DNA from: Ruminococcus sp. | GTDB taxonomy: Bacteria; Bacillota; Clostridia; Oscillospirales; Ruminococcaceae | Assembly: GCF_017464355.1 (NCBI RefSeq) | Contig: NZ_JAFUAG010000041.1 | Span: 1 to 64,000, forward strand | Length of the DNA stretch: 64,000 bases | Direction: 5' to 3' | Shown: piece after piece, positions 17,884 to 27,032 of the stretch | How the letters are laid out: each line of letters begins with the position of its first letter | Position numbering within the stretch: position 1 is the stretch's first letter | Made by a program: the position numbers and the translations under genes | The notes under the pieces: model-generated | Database searches by the model: none | Told to the model about the DNA's origin: nothing | What the model saw: the letters and a program-made list of their open reading frames with translations, nothing else

Positions 17884-18391
17884 ATTTTATGGACAAAACG
17901 GACAAATTTAAAGACGTTTCGGCACTCCTTTAGCCCCGTGAAAACGGCTTGAAATGACCGTGAAATGAATATTGGTCAGTCGGTGTAAAACGGAGGTTCA
18001 GAAGTTTAATTTTCTTGTAATCGTTTCCATTATATGCTAAATTTCACAAATTTTGCATTATTTAACCGTAAGAATGGCCAAAAATAATTTGAATTTGTAA
18101 TTTGTTTTGTCAAAACTCTTGACTTTAAAATAACATGGTGATATACTCTAAAAAAATCAAAAAATGACTTGTATAACAGCCAAAATGGGCATATATCGCA
18201 ATATTTGATAAGCGCTAGAAAATATTATCGTGATAATATTTTTATATAATCAAATGTAATCGTTATTTTGTTTTATATAAGGTATCAAAAGCTTAATATG
18301 CGGTGTCAAAAAGGTAATGTACCTGCACAAAACCGCAGATAGTTTCAAATCGTGATAGTCGAAAATGTCCGAATAAAGCATTTTACAATTC
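17884..18391. promoter_or_regulatory. AT-rich regulatory region upstream of pectinesterase
   Basis: No gene seen. A LacI-family/cre-type palindrome TGTAATCGTTTCCA lies at 18016-18029 and fits TGNAANCGNWNNCA on its complement. A partial copy (TGTAATCGTTA) begins at 18255. A perfect 9-bp inverted repeat AATATTATC-GT-GATAATATT lies at 18221-18240, just after an AGCGCT core at 18211-18216. These are likely operators for carbon-source control of the pectinesterase gene; a defined promoter could not be fixed. Confidence 0.5.
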
Positions 18392-19336
18392 ATGGAAGAA
18401 GAAGTGAACGCAAAGAAGATGAAAGAGATATTTTTATCTCCTGCCGATGACCTGTCAGCGGCAATGAAAAATGCGGCTGCGGGAACAAGGTTCGTGCTGG
18501 CCGCAGGGGAGTATAAAGTGAAGCTTGAGATAACCTCCCCCCACATCGAGATAGTGGGGCAGGGAGCTGATAAGACCAGGATAGTACGGGACGACTATGC
18601 CAACAAGCTTGACGAAAACGGAGTGGAGTATAACACCTTCCGCACCTACACCGCGGCGGTGCTGGCAGAGGGTGTCAGCATGAAGGAACTTGCTGTCATC
18701 AACAGCGCAGGCAGCCCCGAGGTCAAGGGACAGGAGGTCGCACTGACTATATGCGCAGATGATTTTCTGGCAGAGAACTGCAGCTTTATTTCCACCCAGG
18801 ATACCGTCTTCTGCGGGCCGCTGCCCGATGACCTTATCGCAAGGTATGAGGGCTTCCTCAAAGACAGCCTGCGCAGGTGCGGCAGCATGACACAGGTCTT
18901 TAAAAACTGCCTTATAGCTGGCAATGTGGATTTCATCTTCGGCTGCGGCGATGCTTTGTTTGAAAACTGCGAGATACGTTCGGTGTACGACGTCCGCGGG
19001 GGCGGATACACTGCTGCACCTGCCCACGCTGAAAGTCAGGACACGGGCTTTATATTTGACAGCTGCCGCTTCACCTGTGAAGACAGGGTGGCTGACGGTT
19101 CGGTATACCTGGCAAGGCCCTGGCGGGACTACGGCAAATGCAGCTTCATAAACTGCGGTTACGGCAGGCATATCTCCGCTGAGGGCTTTGATAAGTGGAA
19201 CGATACCTCCCGCGACAAAACAGCCCGTTTTGCCGAATGGGGAGATATCCCGAAAGGCCGTGTGCCCTGGGGCAGAAAACTCACGGAAACAGAAAAAGAT
19301 AAGCTTACCGCCTTTTTCAGAAAAGACGGTCAATGA
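18392..19336 (+). CDS. Pectinesterase (CE8), apparently cytoplasmic
   Basis: 314 residues; a start at codon 10 (18419) is equally possible since neither has a strong ribosome binding site. CE8 motifs are in order: GQEVALTI (first Gln), STQDTVFCG (Gln-Asp), GNVDFIFGCGDALFENC (nucleophilic Asp) and YLARPWRDYGKCSF (Arg and Trp). It removes methyl groups from homogalacturonan. There is no signal peptide, so it should act on imported oligogalacturonides. It is followed 33 bases later by an AraC regulator. Confidence 0.9.
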   Translation: MEEEVNAKKMKEIFLSPADDLSAAMKNAAAGTRFVLAAGEYKVKLEITSPHIEIVGQGADKTRIVRDDYANKLDENGVEYNTFRTYTAAVLAEGVSMKELAVINSAGSPEVKGQEVALTICADDFLAENCSFISTQDTVFCGPLPDDLIARYEGFLKDSLRRCGSMTQVFKNCLIAGNVDFIFGCGDALFENCEIRSVYDVRGGGYTAAPAHAESQDTGFIFDSCRFTCEDRVADGSVYLARPWRDYGKCSFINCGYGRHISAEGFDKWNDTSRDKTARFAEWGDIPKGRVPWGRKLTETEKDKLTAFFRKDGQ

Positions 19337-19369
19337 TAAAGTTACGATGTTTTCAGAAAGGGTGATGAC

Positions 19370-20125
19370 ATGAACATAATCGTATATGTCGGAAGAAATA
19401 TGACCACCTTCACCTGCAAGCAGCATTTCCATGATGAGTGGGAACTGGTGTACTGCACAGGTGGGGGCGGCAGGTTTGAGTTTGAAGATTACACCATGCC
19501 TTACACAAAGGGCGATCTGGTGATAATACCGCCCCATGTTCTCCATGCTAACAACAGCGATGAGGGCTTCACGAATATCCACATAAATATCACCGATGCG
19601 ACTTTCCCTTTCAAGGAACCGCTGCTTATCTCTGATGACAGTGAGCAGCATATCATGGGAACTTTCAGCGATGCCTTCTATTTCTTCAACAGCGAAATGG
19701 ACAGCAAACAGCTGATAGTTGCGGCTTTCGGAAATCTCATCGTGAATTATGTCATTGCTTTCCGCAACACCAAACCTCTGCGTGATGTGGTGGACGAGAT
19801 AAAATCCAACATCATGCAGAATTTTACAGACTGCGACTACGAGCTGGACAAGTATCTCCATACGATACCCTTCAGCTACGACTACCTGCGCAAGCTTTTC
19901 AAGAGCGAAATGGGCATGACGCCCCACAATTACCTGACTAACCTGCGCATACAAATGGCAGAAAAACTCCTCTGTTCTTCGGAAACGGTAGAGCAGAACA
20001 TCTCGGAGATAGCTTATATCTGCGGCTATTCGGACTCGCTGTATTTTTCCAGAGTCTTCAAGAAAAATTTCGGCTGCTCGCCCAAGAACTATGCCGCCAA
20101 GCGCTTTAAGGCACAGAAGGCCTGA
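19370..20125 (+). CDS. AraC family transcriptional regulator
   Basis: 251 residues. An N-terminal cupin sensor (1-130) has FHDEWELVYCTGGGG and KGDLVIIPPHVLHAN. Two HTH motifs of the AraC type occupy the C-terminus (about 145-248), with YDYLRKLFKSEMGMTPHNYL, ISEIAYICGYSDSLYFSRVF and the closing GCSPKNYA. It probably senses a pectin-derived sugar and activates genes of this region. It appears co-transcribed with the pectinesterase; AAAGGGTGATG serves as its ribosome binding site. Confidence 0.88.
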   Translation: MNIIVYVGRNMTTFTCKQHFHDEWELVYCTGGGGRFEFEDYTMPYTKGDLVIIPPHVLHANNSDEGFTNIHINITDATFPFKEPLLISDDSEQHIMGTFSDAFYFFNSEMDSKQLIVAAFGNLIVNYVIAFRNTKPLRDVVDEIKSNIMQNFTDCDYELDKYLHTIPFSYDYLRKLFKSEMGMTPHNYLTNLRIQMAEKLLCSSETVEQNISEIAYICGYSDSLYFSRVFKKNFGCSPKNYAAKRFKAQKA

Positions 20126-20142
20126 GAAGAGCAATATCAGCG

Positions 20143-20171
20143 TTGACGGAAGAACTTTTTTGTGGTACCAT
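20143..20171 (+). promoter_or_regulatory. Promoter of the GltD-like gene
   Basis: -35 TTGACG (20143-20148), 17-bp spacer, -10 TACCAT (20166-20171), just after the AraC gene. Confidence 0.55.
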
Positions 20172-20266
20172 AAATGCTATATATCCAGACAGTAAAGATC
20201 CCCTAACAGATCGGCAGGCTGTCACTGTGAAACTTTAGCAGACGACAAAAAAGGAGTATGATAAAT

Positions 20267-21490
20267 ATGGCTTTCAACGTGATCAATGAGGCAAGAAGAT
20301 GTCTTAACTGTAAAAGACCCATGTGCAGGGAGGGCTGCCCCATAAGCACAAATATCCCCGAGGTGATACAGACTTTTCTCGGAGGCGACATTGACGCAGC
20401 GGGTGCAATGCTCTTCGAGAACAACCCCATGAGCGTTATATGTTCGCTTATATGCAACCACGAGAACCAGTGCGAAGGCCACTGTGTTCTTGGGCGAAAG
20501 GGTGCCCCTGTGCATTTCAGCAATATTGAGAACTACATAAGCGACACCTATTTTGACAAACTGGATTTCGGCGAGATAAAGAAGAACGGCAAGCGTGTGG
20601 GTGTCATAGGCGGAGGTCCCGCAGGGCTGACCATAGCCATACTTCTGGCGGTGAAGGGTTATGATATAACCATTTTTGAATCCCGTGAGAAGATAGGCGG
20701 CGTACTCAGATACGGCATACCCGAGTTCCGTCTTCCAAAGGAGCTTATCGAGAGGTACAAACGGCTGCTCATCTCCCTGGGCGTGAAGATAAGGCCTAAT
20801 ACCGCTATAGGTATAACTATCACGGTGGACGATATGCTCCGTGACGGCTACCGGGCCATATTTATCGGAACGGGTGTGTGGCGCCCCAACACCCTCCATA
20901 TCAAGGGCGAGAGCCTTGGCAATGTACATTTTGCCATCAACTACCTTACCAACCCCGATGTTTACACCCTCGGGGACAGCCTGAACGTTATCGGCGCAGG
21001 CAACTCGGCTATCGACGTGGCGAGAACGGCACTCCGCCACGGCTGCAAAAAGGTGACTATATTCTCCCGTTCGGAGAAAATCGCTGCCAGCGTTACAGAA
21101 GTCGAGTTCGCTCAGATAGACGGCGTGGAGTTTGTGACCTGCGCCCAGCCTGTGGAGATAACCGACGAGGGCACGATCTTCGTTACCGTGGAAGAAAACG
21201 AAGACGGCAGCAAGCATATCGTCGAGGGCTCGGAAAAGCTTTACCCCGCTGCCTCAACAATAATCGCTGTATCCCAGGGTCCTAAGGACAGGATAGTTTC
21301 CACCACCAAGGGAATAGATGTCAACGACAGGGGACTGCTGGTGACAAACACCTACGGCAAGACCACCCGTGACGGCATATTTGCCGCAGGCGATGTGGTG
21401 CTTGGTGCAAGAACAGTGGTAGAAGCTGTGAACTACTCCAAGCAGGTGGCTGAGGCTATGGACGAATACCTCAGGACACTGGAGGACTAA
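20267..21490 (+). CDS. GltD-like NAD(P)-dependent oxidoreductase
   Basis: 407 residues from the ATG at 20267, ten bases after AAGGAG; the ATG at 20258 sits too close to it. The N-terminal Fer4_20 region has cysteines for two 4Fe-4S clusters (RCLNCKRPMCREGCP, and NHENQCEGHCVLGRKG). The FAD motif GVIGGGPAGLTIA (near 110) and NAD(P) motif GAGNSAIDVARTAL (near 245) follow. It resembles the glutamate synthase small subunit, but no large subunit lies nearby, so it probably moves electrons for another partner. It has its own promoter inside the pectin region. Confidence 0.85.
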   Translation: MAFNVINEARRCLNCKRPMCREGCPISTNIPEVIQTFLGGDIDAAGAMLFENNPMSVICSLICNHENQCEGHCVLGRKGAPVHFSNIENYISDTYFDKLDFGEIKKNGKRVGVIGGGPAGLTIAILLAVKGYDITIFESREKIGGVLRYGIPEFRLPKELIERYKRLLISLGVKIRPNTAIGITITVDDMLRDGYRAIFIGTGVWRPNTLHIKGESLGNVHFAINYLTNPDVYTLGDSLNVIGAGNSAIDVARTALRHGCKKVTIFSRSEKIAASVTEVEFAQIDGVEFVTCAQPVEITDEGTIFVTVEENEDGSKHIVEGSEKLYPAASTIIAVSQGPKDRIVSTTKGIDVNDRGLLVTNTYGKTTRDGIFAAGDVVLGARTVVEAVNYSKQVAEAMDEYLRTLED

Positions 21491-22063
21491 ACGGTCACGG
21501 CCTGTACGGCAGGCGATTTAATATTCTTGTATATTTTAAGATATCAGCTGCATGAGCTGCCGAGGCTCGTGCAAAGCACAGGGCAGCATAATGCAGCTGT
21601 ACGTTTTTTTACATCACTATTTCCCGACAAACAGGGGGGGGCCACGGATATCGTGAAAACGATATCACCCCACAGCCTACGGGACAAAACAGACATTCAC
21701 AAAACAGCAGTGCCGAATTTGCATGGTTTGTCAAAGCATAAATATGAACGCGAAATAACGGGCTTTTGGCAAAATGTCGGGCAAAAACGGCGGAAAGATT
21801 GATTATTTTTTGTCAAACCAGACAAAGCGGATATTCAATTTGATGTGGTTTTGTGAATTTATTTTTTGCAATTTTTTTGGTTAGATTTTTTAATTCTCCG
21901 AATTGTCCATAAACAGTCTTGAATAAGACTTGTAAAAACGCTCTGCTTTCGGTTAAAATATATAAAGAAATCGCACCGATTTGAAAATTTTTATATTATT
22001 TTAGCTGTCCGTCTGCACAAAGCGGTCACAGGACAATGTCGGATCTGTTAGGGGAACGATGCT
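21491..22063. promoter_or_regulatory. Long leader/regulatory gap before transporter operon
   Basis: 573 bases without a convincing gene; a 91-codon frame at 21527-21802 lacks coding character. It holds a hairpin GATATCGT-GAAA-ACGATATC (21647-21666) that includes a cre/LacI-type operator TGAAAACGATATCA (21654-21667). A possible promoter has TTGTAA (21930-21935) and TTAAAA (21953-21958) with 17-bp spacing, about 100 bases before the first gene. Confidence 0.45.
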
Positions 22064-22666
22064 ATGAACTTATCTTTGAAACAATACAAGGCCATTGACC
22101 TTGGGCTGATAATGCTGATACTCGCAGTATCCGAGGTGCTGATAGCCAGGGCGGCGAGGGTGTGGTTCCCGCAGGAGGTCTACGCGCTTTCACCGACGCT
22201 CACAGTGGTCACTATAGTGCTGATGCGCTGGGGAAAGTCCGCGGCGGTACACGCAGCGGGCGGCGGCTTGGCAATGTGCCTGGCGCTGGGGGCTGATGTG
22301 AAGCAGATGATAGTCTACTGTGCAGGCACCTGCCTGGCGCTTGCGGCACTGCTGATGTTCCGCAGATGGGATAAAGAGCAGGTGAGGAACAGCTCGCTGC
22401 TTACACTGATGTTCACCCTTGCAGCTTACATCTCGGCTCAGCTGGGAAGATGGCTGGTGATGCTCATCTTCGGCGGAACGGTGGGAGATCTTGTCAAGCT
22501 GTTCGCAGCTGATTCGCTGACACTTCTGTTCACGCTGGTGGCTGTTCAGCTGGCACGGAGGATAGACGGTCTGTTTGAAGACCAGCTCCACTACCTTATC
22601 CGTACCCAGAGCGAGCGCCGCAGACAGCAGGCAGATGATACGGGCTGCGGCGATGTACAGATGTGA
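22064..22666 (+). CDS. Multi-spanning membrane protein, possibly ECF S-component-like
   Basis: 200 residues with five or six hydrophobic segments (about 12-33, 42-55, 60-77, 81-98, 112-140, 145-162) and a basic cytoplasmic tail. The size and helix spacing resemble substrate-binding S components of ECF transporters, but no defining motif was found. It is the first gene of the pectin-oligosaccharide transporter operon, and its stop lies 27 bases before the true start of the first permease. Exact function unknown. Confidence 0.6.
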   Translation: MNLSLKQYKAIDLGLIMLILAVSEVLIARAARVWFPQEVYALSPTLTVVTIVLMRWGKSAAVHAAGGGLAMCLALGADVKQMIVYCAGTCLALAALLMFRRWDKEQVRNSSLLTLMFTLAAYISAQLGRWLVMLIFGGTVGDLVKLFAADSLTLLFTLVAVQLARRIDGLFEDQLHYLIRTQSERRRQQADDTGCGDVQM

Positions 22667-22692
22667 GATTATTTTTCGGGAGGTTTTACGAA

Positions 22693-23757
22693 ATGAAGAT
22701 CAATGCTGCTGACTTTCTTATCTTTGATGAAGAAAGCGGTACATACATCGAAAACCCTGAACAGCAGGTCAGGGACGATGTGGAAAAGCACCACTGGCTG
22801 AATGTGGCGCGGACGGTGGCTAAGGACTGGCGGCTTTACCTGATGCTGGTACCGATGATACTCGTCTTCCTGCTGTGGAGATATTTCCCCATGTATGAAC
22901 TGCTGGGAAGCTTCAAGCTGACAGAGGACGCCAAGCCTGTGGCAGACCAGTACTACTCGGGCTTCTCCTATTTCAGGACACTGCTTGTGGGCACGGGCAA
23001 CACAGAGCTGTCATCACAGTTCTGGAGAGCTTTCAGGAATACCTTCCTGCTCAGCTTCTACGGCTTGCTGTTCGGTTTCCCCATGCCTATAATCATAGCA
23101 CTGTTCTTCAACGAGATACGCTCGAACATTGCAAGAAGCGTTTATCAGGTGCTTACCTACCTGCCCAAGTTCATGTCAACGGTCGTTATGACTTCGCTGG
23201 TAATGATGCTTGTAAAGCAGGGCTCTGATTCCTCGGGAATGCAGCCCGGTGTCATTTCCCAGCTGCTCTCCAACATGGGCTTTATCTCAGCAGAGACCGC
23301 CTATGCGGGTATGCTGAACAACCCCTCTTTCTTCAGGGCGATATACCAGATATCAGGTATCTGGGAAAGTGCAGGCTACGACAGCATAGTTTTCTTTGCG
23401 GCGATAATCGCTATCTCGCCCACCAGCTATGAGGCCGCCCAGATAGACGGCGCAGGCAAGCTGGCACAGATGAGATATGTGGTGCTGCCCTCTATCCTCT
23501 CCACCATAGTTATCATGCTGATAACAAGGATAGGCTCGCTGCTGAATATCGGTTATGAAAAAGTTCTGCTGCTCTACAACCCCAATACCTATGTTACCGC
23601 AGATGTGGTCTCCACCTTTGCACAGCGCAACGGTATCGCGGGTTCGCTGAAAGGTCTGGCGTCAGCGGCGGAAATGATGAATAACATTATCGGAATGCTG
23701 CTGGTCATCGGCGCAAACACCATATCACGCAAGGCTTCCGATGTATCACTTTACTAA
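22693..23757 (+). CDS. Oligosaccharide ABC transporter permease (LplB-like)
   Basis: 354 residues from the ATG at 22693, ten bases after GGGAGG; the longer frame overlaps the previous gene and lacks a site. Six TM segments begin after a 45-residue soluble leader (LMLVPMILVFLLWRYFPMYELLG). The EAA coupling loop is YEAAQIDGAGKLAQMRYVVLP. Family relatives such as B. subtilis LplB take up oligo-uronides and other oligosaccharides. It forms the channel with the next permease. Confidence 0.9.
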   Translation: MKINAADFLIFDEESGTYIENPEQQVRDDVEKHHWLNVARTVAKDWRLYLMLVPMILVFLLWRYFPMYELLGSFKLTEDAKPVADQYYSGFSYFRTLLVGTGNTELSSQFWRAFRNTFLLSFYGLLFGFPMPIIIALFFNEIRSNIARSVYQVLTYLPKFMSTVVMTSLVMMLVKQGSDSSGMQPGVISQLLSNMGFISAETAYAGMLNNPSFFRAIYQISGIWESAGYDSIVFFAAIIAISPTSYEAAQIDGAGKLAQMRYVVLPSILSTIVIMLITRIGSLLNIGYEKVLLLYNPNTYVTADVVSTFAQRNGIAGSLKGLASAAEMMNNIIGMLLVIGANTISRKASDVSLY

Positions 23758-23769
23758 AGAGGTCCTTTT

Positions 23770-24666
23770 ATGAGAAGAAAACTGGAAATTTCGGAGCTTA
23801 TATTCAAACTTCTTAGCTACCTGCTGCTGACCATGTTCGCGGTCGGCTGCCTGTACCCCTTCCTCTACACCATATCCTCTGCTATCAGCGGGTATGTGGA
23901 GGTAAGGGACTCCACCATAGTCCTGTTCCCGAAGAACATTCAGTTCGACGCTTTCAAAGATGTGTTCAACGATAACGTCTTCTGGAACGCTTACACAAAC
24001 ACCCTGTTCCTGACATTCTACGGTACTATCTGGGAAATGGTGCTGTCTATCTTCGGTGCATATGCCCTCTCCAAGAAAAGGCTCATGTTCCGCAAGGGCT
24101 TCAACTTCTTCCTGGTATTCACCATGTGGTTCAGCGCAGGTCTGGTACCCCAGTACCTCAATTACCTGGCTACCAAGCGTGTGTTCCAGGGAGTAGGTAT
24201 CATGGACGACAAGTGGCTGGTAGTTATCGCCATGGGTATGCAGGCGATGAACATCATACTCCTGAGAAACGCATTTGAGGGTGTGCCCTCAGAGATAGAA
24301 GAAGCCGCCGTCGTTGACGGCGCAACAGAGATGCAGGTACTCTGGAAGGTATACCTGCCTATGAGCAAATCCATACTGGCAACGGTAGCACTGTTCTTTG
24401 CAATATCAAGGTGGAACGGCTACTTCTGGGCTAGACAGATGATCTCCAGCACGAACGAACAGCCTCTGCAGGTGTACATGAGGTTAAGGCTGGAGGAATA
24501 CTCAGACCCCGAACTTACTACCAACTGGCAGCTCAGCCATAGCTACGCTCCCGACTCGGTCATCTATGCGCTGATAGTCTGCTCCATAATCCCCATACTG
24601 GTGATCTATCCCTTCATACAGAAATACTTCGCCAAGGGTGTGAACGTCGGCGGTGTGAAAGAGTAG
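23770..24666 (+). CDS. Oligosaccharide ABC transporter permease (LplC/YtcP-like)
   Basis: 298 residues, six TM segments, EAA loop EEAAVVDGATEMQVLWKVYLP near 180 and the typical C-terminus QKYFAKGVNVGGVKE. It starts 12 bases after the first permease with AGAGG upstream. It is the second half of the heterodimeric channel in the CUT1 family. Its solute-binding protein follows directly. Confidence 0.92.
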   Translation: MRRKLEISELIFKLLSYLLLTMFAVGCLYPFLYTISSAISGYVEVRDSTIVLFPKNIQFDAFKDVFNDNVFWNAYTNTLFLTFYGTIWEMVLSIFGAYALSKKRLMFRKGFNFFLVFTMWFSAGLVPQYLNYLATKRVFQGVGIMDDKWLVVIAMGMQAMNIILLRNAFEGVPSEIEEAAVVDGATEMQVLWKVYLPMSKSILATVALFFAISRWNGYFWARQMISSTNEQPLQVYMRLRLEEYSDPELTTNWQLSHSYAPDSVIYALIVCSIIPILVIYPFIQKYFAKGVNVGGVKE

Positions 24667-24742
24667 TCAAACGCGAGAAGCGGTTGATATAGAAAATAAG
24701 GCGGAAAGCCGGAAAGAAAACGGAATACTAAGGAGGATCAAT

Positions 24743-26932
24743 ATGAAAAGAACAAGACTGACAGCTGCGCTGCTGTCTATCATTATGGCAGCCTCATGTA
24801 TGGCAGCCTGCGGCGGAAGCAGCAGTAATGACAGCAGCAAGGCAAGCGGCGGCAGCGACAGCAGCAAGGGCGATCCCAATGAAACTGTGGATACCTCGGA
24901 GATACTTCCTGTTGCTGAGGGTACTGTACTTCGCATGGCCTGCGGCTATAACAGCGACAAGACAGGTATGAGCTTCACTGCTGATCTGGCAGGCGAGGGC
25001 ATCACACTGGCTGACGGCAAGACCTATAACTCAGGCGACCTGAAGCCCACCTGGCAGGCTGTTGAAGAGCTGCTCGGCATCAAGATCGAGGACAAGTATC
25101 AGGGTAACAGCGCTGCTGACGAGTATCAGTACTGGGACGCTCAGCTGGATCAGGTAGATATGCTCAGCGGTACCGCTACACTGCTCTCCGAGAACGGTCA
25201 GCAGGGCAAGCTGGTAAATCTGGCAGAGCATCTGGATCAGATGCCCAACTTCAAGAACTATCTTGATGCTAACCCCATCGTAAGGCTGTCTATCACAGGT
25301 GCGGCAGCGGGACCCAATGCAGGCGCTATCTATTTCTCGCCCTACTTCGACGGTGTTGACGATATCGAGCGTATGCCCCTGATGAGAACTGACTGGGTAG
25401 AAACTCTGCTCAACGGCGAAGGTGAGTTCTCTGCAGATAAGAGCGGCAAGACAGCTGACCCTGTTTACTCACCCTATATGCCTACCACAGGCGCTATTGA
25501 GATAGAGGTAGTAAATGCTGACGGCACAGGTGTTGAAACTGTCTCCAAGAACTATGACGCTTACGGCAACATAGTTGACAAGATGAACGCAGAGGGTTCT
25601 ATGGACGGTGTTGAAGCTGTTAATATGCTCCGTGAATACATCGACAAGACCTATGACGGCTACTACGGCACAGACCGTGCTGACCTGTTCATCGGCCAGA
25701 ACGCAGCTTATGATGCTGACGAGCTGGTAGCCCTGCTGAGATGTGTGGTCTCCAATCCCCAGACACTCAATGGCACCGACAGCGTACAGGGCCTGTTCTC
25801 CAGAGAAGATGCAAACAACCAGAGAAGAGTTGATATCTACCGTTTCGCAGGTTCTCTCTTCGGTGTAAGAGGTATGGAGTCCAGACTTGACTACCTGTAT
25901 GTAGGTACCGACGGCGAGCTGCACGACTGCAGAAACGAAGTTGAGACCTATGAGGCTCTCTCCAAGATGCATGATATGGCTTCTGAGGGTCTTATCTCCC
26001 AGGCTTTCATCAACCAGGAAGATGTAAACACCGAGAAGTATCTGTCTGACGACAACGGCTTCATGCACTACGACTACAACCAGACCCAGACCGCTTATAA
26101 CGCAACTGCACTTGACAATGCTGCAGGTGAGAAGTACATGGCAGTTATGGTTCCCGTTGCTAAGTGGAACGACGGCGAAGAGAAGTACATGAGATTTACC
26201 GAGTCCTGGAGATCTGTAAAGACCGACGGTTGGGGAATTTCCGTATCAGGTGTCGGCGAGGACGTGAACAAGCTGAACGCTTGCCTGAGACTTATCGACT
26301 ACGCTTACAGCCCCGAGGGTCAGATACTCATGTCCTACGGCCCTGATGATTTCATCAAGAAGGACGCTTCAGGCAATGTTGAAACCTTCTCCTTCAACGG
26401 CAAGGACTGGCCTGTTATCTCCGATGAATCCTACAATGATCTGTGGGAACTGCAGAACGGTAACTACACCAACTATGCACGTTACTACATCGGTTCTACC
26501 CTGAGCTTCGTAAAGAGCCAGGCATTCGAGTATCAGTGTACACACGAAGTAGGCAAGGAGGGCGCAGGCCACATCTCCAACGCTATCGCACTGGGCACTA
26601 TCAAGCATCCTGAGCTGGCACTGGCTGACAACTCCTGGTACACATCTGTTCCTACTGTTCTTCCTCAGGAAGTTGCAGAAACCAACTCCATCAATGAGCT
26701 GACAGCACTGAGCGCTTCGGGCAGCTTCGGTATGGGCAAGGAACAGTCCAACCTGTTCGTTGATATCATCGCCAAGGGCTTCACAGGTGAGACAGGCTCC
26801 GACGCAGCAGCAACTGCCAAGAAGGTATCTGATACCGTAGCAGACGGCGGCTGGGGCGGCACAACTTACCTGACCAGAAGAAACGAAGCATGGCACAGAC
26901 TTACCGATTTCTACAATACTCTCAACGGTTGA
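24743..26932 (+). CDS. Extracellular solute-binding lipoprotein of sugar ABC transporter
   Basis: 729 residues with TAAGGAGG upstream. The signal peptide ends in a lipobox MAAC with Cys23 as the likely lipidated residue, followed by a Ser/Gly/Asp spacer. The remainder is an extracellular solute-binding fold, with TWQAVEELLGIKIED near the N-terminus and KLNACLRLIDYAYSPEGQILMSYG in the second lobe. It is longer than most family members (about 500-560), so the binding site may suit large oligosaccharides. A strong hairpin follows and probably stabilises its message. Confidence 0.9.
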   Translation: MKRTRLTAALLSIIMAASCMAACGGSSSNDSSKASGGSDSSKGDPNETVDTSEILPVAEGTVLRMACGYNSDKTGMSFTADLAGEGITLADGKTYNSGDLKPTWQAVEELLGIKIEDKYQGNSAADEYQYWDAQLDQVDMLSGTATLLSENGQQGKLVNLAEHLDQMPNFKNYLDANPIVRLSITGAAAGPNAGAIYFSPYFDGVDDIERMPLMRTDWVETLLNGEGEFSADKSGKTADPVYSPYMPTTGAIEIEVVNADGTGVETVSKNYDAYGNIVDKMNAEGSMDGVEAVNMLREYIDKTYDGYYGTDRADLFIGQNAAYDADELVALLRCVVSNPQTLNGTDSVQGLFSREDANNQRRVDIYRFAGSLFGVRGMESRLDYLYVGTDGELHDCRNEVETYEALSKMHDMASEGLISQAFINQEDVNTEKYLSDDNGFMHYDYNQTQTAYNATALDNAAGEKYMAVMVPVAKWNDGEEKYMRFTESWRSVKTDGWGISVSGVGEDVNKLNACLRLIDYAYSPEGQILMSYGPDDFIKKDASGNVETFSFNGKDWPVISDESYNDLWELQNGNYTNYARYYIGSTLSFVKSQAFEYQCTHEVGKEGAGHISNAIALGTIKHPELALADNSWYTSVPTVLPQEVAETNSINELTALSASGSFGMGKEQSNLFVDIIAKGFTGETGSDAAATAKKVSDTVADGGWGGTTYLTRRNEAWHRLTDFYNTLNG

Positions 26933-26971
26933 TATGACCGCATGGGTTGACCATGTTAAATTCGGGCAGAA

Positions 26972-27000
26972 GTATCGGGCGCCGCAAAGGTGCCCGATAC
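26972..27000 (+). terminator. Intercistronic hairpin after binding-protein gene
   Basis: 12-bp stem GTATCGGGCGCC / GGTGCCCGATAC with a GCAAA loop and no T-run, 39 bases after the stop codon. As in other sugar ABC operons, it probably protects the upstream message and keeps the binding protein more abundant than downstream products. Confidence 0.65.
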
Positions 27001-27032
27001 AGCGAGCCCTTATAACATAAAGGAAGGTCCTT

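Noticed and set aside
18455-20134. 559-codon frame on the minus strand opposite pectinesterase and AraC
   Set aside because: Both plus-strand genes have clear family motifs, and the opposite frame has none; it follows from the codon bias of the real genes.
21527-21802. 91-codon frame in the gap before the transporter operon
   Set aside because: No ribosome binding site, low-complexity and unstructured translation, and it overlaps the operator hairpin at 21647-21667.
22064-22666. Firm assignment as an ECF S-component
   Set aside because: Only size and helix layout agree; no AxxxA-type or substrate motif could be identified, so it is left as a membrane protein.
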